From assembly GCA_947464365.1 (NCBI GenBank), contig CANHWS010000208.1, forward strand, positions 1 through 6,249: 6,249 nt of DNA, given 5' to 3'. Below are positions 1 through 6,249 of this stretch, in pieces. Both the position numbers and the translations under genes were made by a program. The notes beneath the pieces were generated by a model. The model was not told the origin of the DNA. It saw only the letters and a program-made list of their open reading frames with translations, and did no database searches. The stretch is from Cytophagaceae bacterium. GTDB taxonomy: Bacteria > Bacteroidota > Bacteroidia > Cytophagales > Flexibacteraceae. The stretch's first letter is position 1, and every line of letters starts with the position of its first letter.

Positions 1-72
1 AAGGTCTAGGCTCAGGAGCAGACCAAAAAGGCCAATCAAGGTGCTGTAAGTAAGGCGTTGGGCGATGGTCAT
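1..72 (-). CDS. 5' end of a gene for a protein with an N-terminal signal-like segment (partial)
   Basis: Reading leftwards from an ATG at 72-70, 24 codons are open to the window edge. They begin MTIAQRLTYSTL and continue with a hydrophobic run (IGLFGLLLSL). One Arg followed by about 12 apolar residues fits a signal peptide or a first membrane segment, so the product is probably exported or membrane-bound. The frame is closed upstream by TAA at 102-100, so the start must be this ATG or the TTG just before it (75-73). The bases directly upstream on the coding strand are A-rich (AAAACAAAAAATC), a common context for starts in Bacteroidota, which rarely use Shine-Dalgarno sites. A good promoter candidate lies at 173-200. 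The function cannot be told from 24 residues. It lies 240 bp after the secreted-protein gene on the same strand. Confidence 0.6.
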   Translation of the reverse strand, partial: MTIAQRLTYSTLIGLFGLLLSLDL

Positions 73-172
73 CAACTGATTTTTTGTTTTGGTGCCGGGT
101 TATTCGGACTGATGTGCCGAGGTGAAGGGTAGTGGTATTAGGCTACCCTAGTGGGCATTACTAATGGCCTGA

Positions 173-200
173 CAAAGGTAAATCTGGATCAGGAACTCAA
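173..200 (-). promoter_or_regulatory. Bacteroidota-type promoter candidate for the gene at 1-72
   Basis: On the minus strand TACCTTTG (180-173) matches the -7 consensus TAnnTTTG exactly. A TTG stands 17 bp upstream (200-198), as expected for the -33 element. Transcription would begin near 166-168, leaving a leader of about 95 nt before the ATG at 72. A second -7-like word, TAGGTTTG (279-272), has a TTG only 15 bp upstream and is a poorer candidate. The match is by eye; the rest of the 73-312 gap shows no gene. Confidence 0.42.
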
Positions 201-301
201 GGTTGCAAATATCAGTCTTCTGATCCTAATCCTACGTTAAAGTCAGCTTGTTACTTGTAGCCTTGGGTGGGCAAACCTATAACAGGAATTGTGCCAATAT
301 G

Positions 302-324
302 CTGATCGCCCTTTAGCGGATCAG
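302..324 (-). other. Hairpin spanning the stop codon of the secreted-protein gene
   Basis: CTGATC (324-319) pairs with GATCAG (307-302). After a one-base bulge the stem continues with two G-C pairs, closing a six-base loop that contains the TAA stop. This gives about eight base pairs. No T-tract follows on the minus strand, so it is not a standard intrinsic terminator. It may protect the 3' end of the message, or be chance. Confidence 0.25.
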
Positions 325-2391
325 GGTAACCATCTGGGTTTGCGAGATGGCTTTGCCGAACTCGTCCTTACCCGTCACGATCGCAACATAAACATCAATG
401 GGCGCACGGCTGCCACTGACCGACCCATCCCATCCCAAGCTTGGGTCCGTTCCTTCGTACACCACCAACCCCCAGCGGTTCATGATCCTGATCGAGAACT
501 CGGACATAAACTGCGCCTGGACCAAATAGATGTCATTGATTTTGTCATCATTTGGCGAGAAGGCGTTCGGCATCAGGATCCCCGATACTTGGCGCACCTC
601 GTCTATGTTGCTGTAGGCTGTATCCACAATATTGGTGTCTGGCACAACCTTGATCCGGAACCGCAGCAGTTGGCTACTCTCGATCCGCTCCCGAAGTTCG
701 TACACGTTAGTATCACTAGGCAAGGCATAGGTCTTGACCACATCATCAGTCATCTTGTCAAGCAACTGAAGCTCATAGCGTTGTGGGGCCTTAGGCCAGC
801 CTAGGTACTCCGACCACTTGATAAAGGTAAAGGCTGGGTTGACGCCCGTAGCGGTCAGCACAGTGCCAGCCACACGGTTGCTTTCGGCCGACACATTACC
901 ACATGAGTCCGCATACTGGAGGGTATAGAAGTGACGCCGAAGCGTGGTTTCGTTCAGCTCGTCAAAGTAAGTCAGGCGACTAGTGGTATCAGTGCGTGAG
1001 GCCACAGAATTGGCATTCAGATAACGCCGGATGGTGTAGTATTTAACGGCAAAGTTGGTAGGCGGACGCCAAGTTAGGCGCGACAACATACCGATCTTGG
1101 TCACAGTCAGGGTCTGCAGCCGTGGCGGGATCTTGGCACTGCGGCCCAAGGTGCAAGCCCGCAAGGACGTGATCCGGAGCTGCGTCGATTGGCCAGATCC
1201 ATACGGATAGCTGTAGCCATAGGTCAGCGCATAACAGAACTGTTTCTTGCAGGTGATGGCCGAGTCGCGCAAGGCAAGCCCCGCCACCAAGGACCCTGTC
1301 GGCATCGTGGTACGCAGCAATGCCACTTGGTTTTTGGTTAGGACTACCTCCACTGGGCGGCTCGCAACAGTCTGGGGCGTGCTGCTGGCACCATATTGCA
1401 GCTGGATGTACTCGTTCTGGCTATTGGTCCGGACAAATGACATACAAAACGGGATCACCGCGATAGTCGTGCCACACTCGTCTTGGCAGGTTAGGCGGAA
1501 ACACCTGGTGCCAGAGGGCACATTCGTGATCCGGATATTGTTTGAGTCTATGGAACTGAAGGGATGTGCCTGATAGGTCGTGCCCACCCAGATGTCCAGT
1601 TTGTACACATAGCCGATCCTGCTCCGGAGCCGGACGTCAATTTCGGTTTGCCCACGCTGATTGACGATCACAGAGTCAGGTCCTAAAAGGGCCGACCTCA
1701 GCGGAACAGTCAGGGTAGTGTCCTGCCCACAGTTATAGAGGCTCCGGACATTGATGCGCGCAGGGTTAGCTGCCAAGCCGTTGTACCGATGGGATAGGCT
1801 CGCAACCGAGGCCATGCTGTTGGCAGTAGTATCCTGCTTGCCATCACCATAACTGACGATAAAACGCTCGCCTTCTATCTTCGGGATCTGGACCTGCACC
1901 AAGAAGTTGTCACAAGCCCGGACGCTAGGCACAGGTTTGCGAGGCTGCAGGATGTAGATTGTCCTGTAGGTATAGAGATTGGTACCACCCACCAAGATGC
2001 CCTGCCCAAGGCGGTATTTGCCTGGCTGGGTATAACGGATGGTATCGACCCCTGGCCGTCCGTTGATGATGAAACGCTGGTTGCTACTGTCAGGGATATA
2101 ATAGACATTGGTCCCGACAACACAGTTCCGGACCGTGATCTTGCCTGGGGCGCACTGTGCCTCCGAACCTACGATACTGAAACAGGGGACTTGTGCCAAG
2201 CTAGACCCTAGTGTGCCCATAACCATGAGGCACATGATCATCACCTTAAATACCCACGAGGCCGTTTTTGCCCCGCCCCGACCGATATGGCGAAGACTGG
2301 ATTGGGGCAAATGCTCCCGCTGGTCCTGACATCGTCGGTTGCTAGGGCCGGGCAATTGCCACTGTGATGGTTTCGTTTCTGCTGGAGACAT
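313..2391 (-). CDS. Type IX-secreted surface protein with PKD-like and fibronectin III-like domains and a type B C-terminal sorting domain
   Basis: 692 residues. The last ~84 residues (from N609) form a gliding-motility-associated / type B sorting domain: NAFSPNDDKIND (609-620), NRWG (638-641), GWDG (653-656), then DVYVAIVTG and a final beta strand. Such domains direct cargo through the type IX secretion system to the cell surface or medium. A hydrophobic segment with a plausible signal peptidase site after ...GSSLAQ lies at residues 50-67, so about 46 mostly polar residues precede it; this n-region is unusually long. GTG (V50) or ATG (M51) are possible internal starts, but they would leave almost no positive charge before the hydrophobic core, so I keep the upstream ATG. 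Residues ~157-232 look PKD-like (YGDG at 181-184, HRY at 201). Residues ~422-513 and ~517-603 look like fibronectin III domains. At least 13 cysteines are scattered through the exported part. No enzyme motif is visible, so it is probably an adhesin-like or structural surface protein. The domain limits are estimates. Confidence 0.85.
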   Translation of the reverse strand: MSPAETKPSQWQLPGPSNRRCQDQREHLPQSSLRHIGRGGAKTASWVFKVMIMCLMVMGTLGSSLAQVPCFSIVGSEAQCAPGKITVRNCVVGTNVYYIPDSSNQRFIINGRPGVDTIRYTQPGKYRLGQGILVGGTNLYTYRTIYILQPRKPVPSVRACDNFLVQVQIPKIEGERFIVSYGDGKQDTTANSMASVASLSHRYNGLAANPARINVRSLYNCGQDTTLTVPLRSALLGPDSVIVNQRGQTEIDVRLRSRIGYVYKLDIWVGTTYQAHPFSSIDSNNIRITNVPSGTRCFRLTCQDECGTTIAVIPFCMSFVRTNSQNEYIQLQYGASSTPQTVASRPVEVVLTKNQVALLRTTMPTGSLVAGLALRDSAITCKKQFCYALTYGYSYPYGSGQSTQLRITSLRACTLGRSAKIPPRLQTLTVTKIGMLSRLTWRPPTNFAVKYYTIRRYLNANSVASRTDTTSRLTYFDELNETTLRRHFYTLQYADSCGNVSAESNRVAGTVLTATGVNPAFTFIKWSEYLGWPKAPQRYELQLLDKMTDDVVKTYALPSDTNVYELRERIESSQLLRFRIKVVPDTNIVDTAYSNIDEVRQVSGILMPNAFSPNDDKINDIYLVQAQFMSEFSIRIMNRWGLVVYEGTDPSLGWDGSVSGSRAPIDVYVAIVTGKDEFGKAISQTQMVTLIR

Positions 2392-2720
2392 AGCTAGGAG
2401 GGCTTTCTGGCCAACAGTTGACCGCTATGGGCAGTCAGGCAGGGTCATCGGGCCGAAGTAATACGGTTGGTCACCTTTGGGTTAAGAACCATTATCCTGT
2501 CGTAAAATTGTACAGACTAGGCCTCAAATGCAAGACCCGTCATCAAGATCCCCACCAATGCTGGGTCTAGGCCAATCCCATTGTTGGCGCATCTGGTACA
2601 ACACCTGGAGTTAGGATGGGCCTAAAAAGCACGCAGCCTCGGTTGAGGGCCAAGGCTGGGTGATCGTCGGATAAGCTAGTGCTAGTCCCATTTGTGTAAA
2701 TCTGGTATAACCAAGGGTAT
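2392..2720. other. Gene-free stretch between ilvE and the secreted-protein gene
   Basis: These 329 bp hold the probable ilvE terminator (2624-2658) and must hold the promoter of the secreted-protein gene. No exact TAnnTTTG box is present on the minus strand; the closest is TACAATTTTACG around 2501-2512, which I do not call. A 28-codon minus-strand open stretch across the middle (about 2525-2608) lacks family features. No RNA gene is seen. Confidence 0.6.
2624..2658 (-). terminator. Probable intrinsic terminator of ilvE
   Basis: On the minus strand CAGCCTTGG (2658-2650), a seven-base loop CCCTCAA, and CCGAGGCTG (2642-2634) form a nine-pair stem. One pair is a T-G wobble that exists only in the minus-strand transcript; on the plus strand it is a C-A mismatch, which supports the minus orientation. 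After five bases comes TTTTT (2628-2624). It lies about 62 bp past the ilvE stop. The gap between stem and T-tract makes it weaker than a classical terminator. Confidence 0.5.
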
Positions 2721-3794
2721 CTAGACCGTCAGGTTCCAGCCGTGTTCGTCAGCGATGCGGCCGTACTTCAGGTCGTCCATATACTTACGGACTTTGGAGC
2801 TGAACTCACGGGTTTCGATGGCTGGGAGTTCGTGGTCATTGCCGTCACAGCTGATGACCTGAATGGCGGCGATGGTGGCGGCGGTGCCAGCACCAAAGGC
2901 CTCTTGCAGGCGCCCTGTTTGGTTAGCCTCGATGACCTCCGTGACAGACACACGACGCTCCTCGACCTGCATACCCCAATGGCGTGCAATCTTGAGGATG
3001 CTGTCACGCGTAATACCGCTCAGGACCGAGGTGCCAAGCTGTGGGGTCACTAGTTTGCCGTCGATCACGAACATGACGTTCATCGTGCCGCTTTCTTCGA
3101 TGTACTCATGCTGGACATGGTCCGTCCAGAGCAACTGGTGATACCCTTCTTGCTGGGCTAGTTTGCTCGGCAGCATGGCACCAGCATAATTGCCAGCACA
3201 CTTAGCGAAGCCAGTGCCACCTTCGGCAGCACGGGTATAATGGCGCTCGACCTTAACCTTGACAGGCTCCGAATAATAGGCCCCAACTGGGCAACAGAAG
3301 ATCACAAAACGATAGGTCTCGGACGGACGCACACCGACAAAACTATCTGTGGCGTACATAAACGGACGGATGTACAACGAGCTACCATCGGCCCCAGGCA
3401 CCCAAGCCCGGTCCATATCCACCAAGACACGCAGTGCGTTGATGAACATCTCTTCAGTTACCGTAGGCATACACATCCTGAGGGCACTCTCGTTAAAGCG
3501 CGAAAAATTTTCGTGGGGGCGGAAAATGTTAACCTCACCTTCAGCAGACCGATAGGCTTTTAGCCCTTCGAAGATCGCCTGGCCATAGTGCAAAGAGCTC
3601 ATGGCTGGCATCATCTCCAATGGTCCGTATGGCACGATCCTGAGGTCTTGCCATTGGCCATCATAATAGTCTGCCACAACCATGTGGTCGGCAAAATGCT
3701 GGCCGAACTTCAGGTGGTCGAAGTCAACTTCGTTGATCCGGGAAACGGGGGCAGCATTGATAGGGAAGGTAGTAGAGGCGACTGATAGACTCAT
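2721..3794 (-). CDS. ilvE: Branched-chain-amino-acid aminotransferase (EC 2.6.1.42)
   Basis: 357 residues, full length for the longer (BCAT / type II) branch of fold-type IV PLP aminotransferases. It transfers the amino group between glutamate and the 2-oxo acids of Val, Leu and Ile in the cytoplasm, the last step of their synthesis and the first of their breakdown. Visible signatures: SLHYGQAIFEGLKAYR (67-82); RPFMYAT (143-149); the PLP lysine, by alignment with mitochondrial BCAT, K198 in FAKCAGNYAG; LLWTD (221-225); EESGTMNV (233-240), with E234 and the GTMN turn at the cofactor; SGITRDSIL (259-267), which holds the PLP phosphate; and FGAGTAATI (300-308). The start ATG at 3794 gives the usual N-terminal lead before the barrel, and no later Met would keep it. 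A terminator candidate follows. It lies 259 bp after murI, so it probably has its own promoter, though no exact -7 box was found. No other Val/Leu/Ile genes are adjacent. Confidence 0.95.
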   Translation of the reverse strand: MSLSVASTTFPINAAPVSRINEVDFDHLKFGQHFADHMVVADYYDGQWQDLRIVPYGPLEMMPAMSSLHYGQAIFEGLKAYRSAEGEVNIFRPHENFSRFNESALRMCMPTVTEEMFINALRVLVDMDRAWVPGADGSSLYIRPFMYATDSFVGVRPSETYRFVIFCCPVGAYYSEPVKVKVERHYTRAAEGGTGFAKCAGNYAGAMLPSKLAQQEGYHQLLWTDHVQHEYIEESGTMNVMFVIDGKLVTPQLGTSVLSGITRDSILKIARHWGMQVEERRVSVTEVIEANQTGRLQEAFGAGTAATIAAIQVISCDGNDHELPAIETREFSSKVRKYMDDLKYGRIADEHGWNLTV

Positions 3795-3994
3795 GGCTGG
3801 CTTGTAAGGCGTTTGTCTGACTGAAGTTTGGTGTATGCCAACGTGCTGCCGCCTGCGCCCTGATCATACCCAAACCCAAATGGGTCTGTGGGCATTGTCA
3901 TAAGCCTGCCGAACGACAAGTTGGCAAGACAAAGATTGCCTTTTTGTTCCAGATTGTTGCTGCCAACTGCGCTTATTGACCCCAATGGTAGACA

Positions 3995-4013
3995 AATCGA
4001 CCTTCAATCGACC
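3995..4013. repeat. Two direct copies of AATCGACC, 11 bp apart
   Basis: AATCGACC occurs at 3995-4002 and again at 4006-4013. The 11-bp period puts both copies on nearly the same face of the helix, as for paired operator half-sites. They lie between murI and ilvE, about 200 bp upstream of the ilvE start. A 12-bp inverted repeat, ACCCA-AA-TGGGT (3874-3885), lies about 80 bp upstream of the same start. Neither matches a regulator site I know, and chance is quite possible. Confidence 0.25.
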
Positions 4014-4053
4014 CAAAGGGGCCCTGGCATTGGCCGCGAGGCCTATTTTGGGC

Positions 4054-4983
4054 TTATTCCCAGAGGCGATAGTGCTCTAGGCTAACCGACTGGCGGAAAA
4101 ACAACTCGGTGCTAGCCACAAAGCTGTCCGTATAGTCACTGACGTAGAAATGATGTTTGGGTCTGGTGCGCTGATCGCCTTCGGGCATAACTTGGTTTAG
4201 CAAATTATGAGCCCCTAGCAAGGACTTCATGGCCTCAGCGACGATCATACTACTATCAATCACAGCTACGGACTGGCCTTTGCGGGCATAATAGTCCTGT
4301 ATCTGGGGCAAGATTAGCGGATAATGTGTACAGCCCAAAATCAGCGCCTTAATCCCTTGCAACGATGGATGGTCTAGGTAGTTGTCGATGATCGTTTGGC
4401 TGATTTTGTTGTTATAGAATCCTTCCTCGATCATCGGGGCTAATAGTGGTGTTGCGACTTCAGCAAGTTGCACGCCAGCCCCTGCCAGCAGCACTTTGTC
4501 CTGATAGACATGGCTACCCACGGTCTTCTTGGTCCCGATCAGGCCTACGGACTGTCCCGCAAAAGCCGTTGTGATGTAGGCCACAACAGGGTCGATGACG
4601 TTCAGGACCTGGGCACGAGTACCGACGTATGCCTTCACTAAATCAAAAGCCGCTGCCGAGGCCGAGTTGCACGCAATCAGGATGGTTTTGACATTCTGAC
4701 GTAACAATACATCACAGATTTTGACGCTATAGGCCTGGATGGCAGCCGTGCTCTTGTCGCCGTATGGCAGGTGAGCCGTGTCACCGAAGTAGATCATGCG
4801 CTCTGCAGGCAGCACTTGGCTCAGGGCGTAGGCCACCGTTAGCCCGCCGATGCCACTATCGAAAACCCCAATCGGGTCTGATGCGCCGACTAGGTGCGCT
4901 AGGTGTGCCTCTGCTGCCTTGACCGATGGCTCAATATGATGTTCTCTGGTTGGCTGATTGAGTTGGGTCGCGGCTCTGGACAT
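4054..4983 (-). CDS. murI: Glutamate racemase (EC 5.1.1.3)
   Basis: 309 residues from the ATG at 4983. It interconverts L- and D-glutamate without a cofactor, in the cytoplasm, supplying D-Glu for the peptidoglycan stem peptide. Family motifs are all present (numbered from this ATG): GVFDSGIGGLT with D42 and S43; YFGDTAHLPYG (65-75); the first catalytic cysteine C105 in LIACNSASA; and the second, C218 with H220, in LGCTHYPLI; then VIDSSMIVAEA. The usual CNTAS motif reads CNSAS here, a mild change that should keep activity. About 35 residues precede the conserved core, a little longer than usual. An upstream in-frame TTG (5049) would add 22 residues, but it forms the end of a probable -7 promoter box (5047-5054), so I reject it. 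No Shine-Dalgarno site precedes the ATG. It stands alone, with 259 bp to ilvE and about 580 bp to the next gene upstream. Confidence 0.94.
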   Translation of the reverse strand: MSRAATQLNQPTREHHIEPSVKAAEAHLAHLVGASDPIGVFDSGIGGLTVAYALSQVLPAERMIYFGDTAHLPYGDKSTAAIQAYSVKICDVLLRQNVKTILIACNSASAAAFDLVKAYVGTRAQVLNVIDPVVAYITTAFAGQSVGLIGTKKTVGSHVYQDKVLLAGAGVQLAEVATPLLAPMIEEGFYNNKISQTIIDNYLDHPSLQGIKALILGCTHYPLILPQIQDYYARKGQSVAVIDSSMIVAEAMKSLLGAHNLLNQVMPEGDQRTRPKHHFYVSDYTDSFVASTELFFRQSVSLEHYRLWE

Positions 4984-5046
4984 GAGGATGGGGGCGGTGT
5001 ATTGGTCTCGTAATATAAGACTGAAAGCAGGACAACAATTGCCAAG

Positions 5047-5054
5047 CAAAGGTA
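5047..5054 (-). promoter_or_regulatory. -7 promoter box candidate for murI
   Basis: TACCTTTG (5054-5047) is an exact TAnnTTTG match on the minus strand, about 64 bp before the murI ATG, giving a leader of roughly 55-60 nt. No TTG lies at the ideal -33 distance. A TAGGTTTG box in the opposite direction (5055-5062, plus strand) directly abuts it, so the 16 bp at 5047-5062 are nearly palindromic. Confidence 0.35.
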
Positions 5055-5461
5055 TAGGTTTGGCCTATTGGTGGTGCTAGGGCCAAATCAGCCTCTAGGC
5101 TAGCCGCCCCCTACCGATTAAGTGCATAACAACGGACATAGTCCGCTACCATGCTGAGCATCAGATGCGTGGGCAGGTCAAATGGCCAGATTCGGCGTTC
5201 CCTTTGCCATTGTTACCGAGCTCCCAATACCCACAGGTCATCCTCAAGGATCTTGACTGCCTGTGTGTTAATATATATAGCATAGACATCTAAGGCTCAG
5301 CACCAGACTGGTTTTGGCCTCCTTGGTTCGTGGTCTAGTTTGGCTGATCTTGGTTGCATCTGTAAGGTAACCCAAGACCGTGGATGCCGTCAAGGGCTTG
5401 TGCCAACTCTAGGCCATCGCTGGTCAGAACTTGTAGCCCAGCTGGAGCCTAGGCGTCCGAG
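5055..5461 (-). other. Gene-free stretch with possible relics of a decayed gene
   Basis: No intact gene is seen. The minus strand does hold protein-like pieces. One frame is open for 37 codons (5448-5338) and contains GLQVLTSDGLELAQALDGIH, then ends at TAG. A second frame is open for 27 codons (5296-5216), including NTQAVKILEDDLWVLGAR. It meets one TAA (5215-5213) and continues for 33 codons (5212-5114), including RRIWPFDLPTHLM, to TAG (5113-5111). The pieces lie in two frames with at least two internal stops, as in an old pseudogene, but I recognise no family and chance open stretches are possible at this G+C. An AT-rich TTAATATATATAG (5268-5280) and small hairpins (5133-5145, 5151-5168) are also present. 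No tRNA or other RNA gene is seen. Confidence 0.3.
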
Positions 5462-5564
5462 CATACACCAATCCCTTTAATCCTTACAGTCTATTTAATC
5501 ATGGTTCAGACAAACACACACGAATCCCTTTAATCCCAGTTCAGAAAAACACACACGAATCCCT
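5462..5564 (-). repeat. Tandem array of 35-bp repeat units, decaying leftwards
   Basis: Read on the minus strand, two complete 35-bp units follow each other: 5564-5530 and 5529-5495. Each reads AGGGATTCGTGTGTGTTT, one variable base, TCTGAAC, three variable bases, GATTAA. They differ at 4 of 35 positions. Next comes an 18-bp remnant with only the unit's end (5494-5477, finishing GGATTAA) and a 15-bp start of a further unit (5476-5462, AGGGATTGGTGTATG). The units are head to tail with no spacer, unlike a CRISPR array. The first unit supplies the last two bases of the stop codon of the gene at 5563-6135. Words such as TCTGAACCATGATTAA are, from memory, common in dispersed intergenic repeats of Bacteroidota; I cannot check this here. 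Confidence 0.8.
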
Positions 5565-6135
5565 AACTAGGGAATTGATTAATATAATCCCACACATCGC
5601 TCACATATTCTTTACGGAGGGTGGGGCTTAGAATTACATTGCCGGTGGTGTCTTCGGGGAATTTAAAGTTGCGTTTGTCTACAGGCAATAGGCGCGAGGC
5701 CCGCTCGATGGGGGCGTATGCTTGGTACTTGAGTTCGTTGCCATCAACATCTTCAGTATCCTGCCATGCGGCGACCAAGGTGGCGTTTTTGTACCAACCA
5801 ACAATGTAATGTTGTGATGACTGTGGTTTGCGGGCAATAAGTACAATACAGATTGGGTGGATACGGGCACGGTCTGGGTCCACCTTAAGTTTCAATAGGT
5901 TCAGCCGGCGGGTATGGATGCCGCAATAATCAATATAATATCGTTGGTACTCAGGCTCGGTGATCGATTTGGTCGGCAGAAAATTAAATCCATCACTACC
6001 GTCGTGTCGCTCGAACAAATTGACCTGTGTTTCGTCATCCGTCAGGACTGCTTCGTCATCTTCGCCTCCTTGGTAGGATTGTAGCCATGCGACCTTAAAA
6101 AAAACAATTTGCTTCTGAATGATTGTTGACTTCAT
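5563..6135 (-). CDS. Uncharacterised protein with a conserved GWYKNA-type domain; possible stand-alone module of defence-type proteins
   Basis: 190 residues, soluble, with no signal or membrane segment. Features in order: QIVFFKVAWLQSYQG (9-23), an acidic stretch (25-36), DGFNFLP (48-54), ICIVLIARKP (95-104), HYIVGWYKNATLV (109-121), SRLLPVDKRNFKFP (147-160), and a final VSDVWDYINQ. I recall this order (VGW..YxG, then FNF, then IVGWYKNATV, then LLP..R.F..P) from the N-terminal part of larger proteins that continue into an HNH nuclease or a DUF3883-type domain. Here the protein ends after the first module. Its role is unknown; recognition of nucleic acid or modified DNA is only a guess. The frame is open for 27 codons above the ATG (to TAA at 6219-6217) but has no ATG, GTG or TTG there, so 6135 is the only usual start. 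G+C is lower than in ilvE by hand count of sample stretches. The TAG stop runs into the repeat array, so truncation is possible. Confidence 0.75.
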   Translation of the reverse strand: MKSTIIQKQIVFFKVAWLQSYQGGEDDEAVLTDDETQVNLFERHDGSDGFNFLPTKSITEPEYQRYYIDYCGIHTRRLNLLKLKVDPDRARIHPICIVLIARKPQSSQHYIVGWYKNATLVAAWQDTEDVDGNELKYQAYAPIERASRLLPVDKRNFKFPEDTTGNVILSPTLRKEYVSDVWDYINQFPS

Positions 6136-6249
6136 AGTTGGTTGCCACTTGGTGGCGAGTGGTCTAAAAAATGAGGCATTGCTGTCACCAAACTGACCAC
6201 AAGCACTGCACCATTGTTAGCCAAGGAGATCCTGAGCTAATGCACAAAT

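Noticed and set aside
289..804. 171-codon plus-strand open frame
   Set aside because: It lies almost wholly antisense to the C-terminal sorting domain and fibronectin-like region of the secreted-protein gene, has no family features, and is explained as a shadow.
2591..2711. ATCTGGTAYAAC occurring at 2591-2602 and 2700-2711, either side of the ilvE terminator
   Set aside because: It is a single 11-of-12 match in a 6-kb window, which chance explains; no target-site or terminal inverted repeat structure accompanies it.
3791..3985. 64-codon minus-strand frame from a TTG whose TGA overlaps the ilvE ATG (ATGA)
   Set aside because: The ATGA overlap looks like translational coupling, but the frame needs a TTG start, has no recognisable family, and its composition is unconvincing.
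4983..5049. Longer murI with a TTG start at 5049
   Set aside because: The TTG is the end of a probable -7 promoter box and the added 22 residues are not part of the conserved racemase.
5151..5168. ATGC-TGA-GCAT-CAG-ATGC, two mutually exclusive hairpins resembling an attenuator switch
   Set aside because: The stems are only four base pairs, there is no T-tract or leader peptide, and it lies upstream of the murI promoter candidate.
5462..5564. CRISPR array
   Set aside because: The units are contiguous with no unique spacers, decay quickly, and no cas gene is present.
1..6249. Frequent CTAG tetramers, including five TCTAGGC words
   Set aside because: My count of about 29 CTAG is close to the number expected for this length, so it only shows that CTAG is not avoided.
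6136..6249. TTAGCTCAGG near the right edge (minus strand), resembling a tRNA D-arm
   Set aside because: No acceptor stem, anticodon arm or T-arm can be found around it.

Overview
The window most likely comes from a member of the phylum Bacteroidota with a roughly balanced G+C content. The best evidence is a large secreted protein ending in a type B C-terminal sorting domain of the type IX secretion system (the gliding-motility-associated, CHU_C-like domain), a system restricted to that phylum. Support comes from matches to the Bacteroidota -7 promoter box (TAnnTTTG) upstream of genes, and from the absence of clear Shine-Dalgarno sequences before the starts. I cannot place it below phylum level.

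All supported genes lie on the minus strand, so transcription runs from high to low coordinates. In that order: a 190-residue protein of a poorly characterised family (5563-6135); a tandem repeat array of 35-bp units that abuts its stop codon (5462-5564); about 400 bp without an intact gene, holding some protein-like but interrupted reading frames (5055-5461); glutamate racemase murI (4054-4983); branched-chain aminotransferase ilvE (2721-3794) followed by a probable terminator; the type IX-secreted cell-surface protein (313-2391); and the first 24 codons of a further gene whose product starts with a signal-like hydrophobic segment (1-72, running off the left edge).

The gaps between genes are wide (240 to 580 bp), so these look like separately transcribed genes rather than an operon. 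murI and ilvE are housekeeping functions: D-glutamate for peptidoglycan, and the last step of Val/Leu/Ile synthesis. The secreted protein and the partial gene belong to the cell envelope. The accessory-looking part is the right end. There a lower-G+C gene carries a conserved IVGWYKNA-type motif that I recall from N-terminal modules of larger nuclease or DUF3883-type proteins, and it sits next to a repeat array and possible gene relics. No RNA gene, CRISPR array, complete insertion sequence or origin was found.
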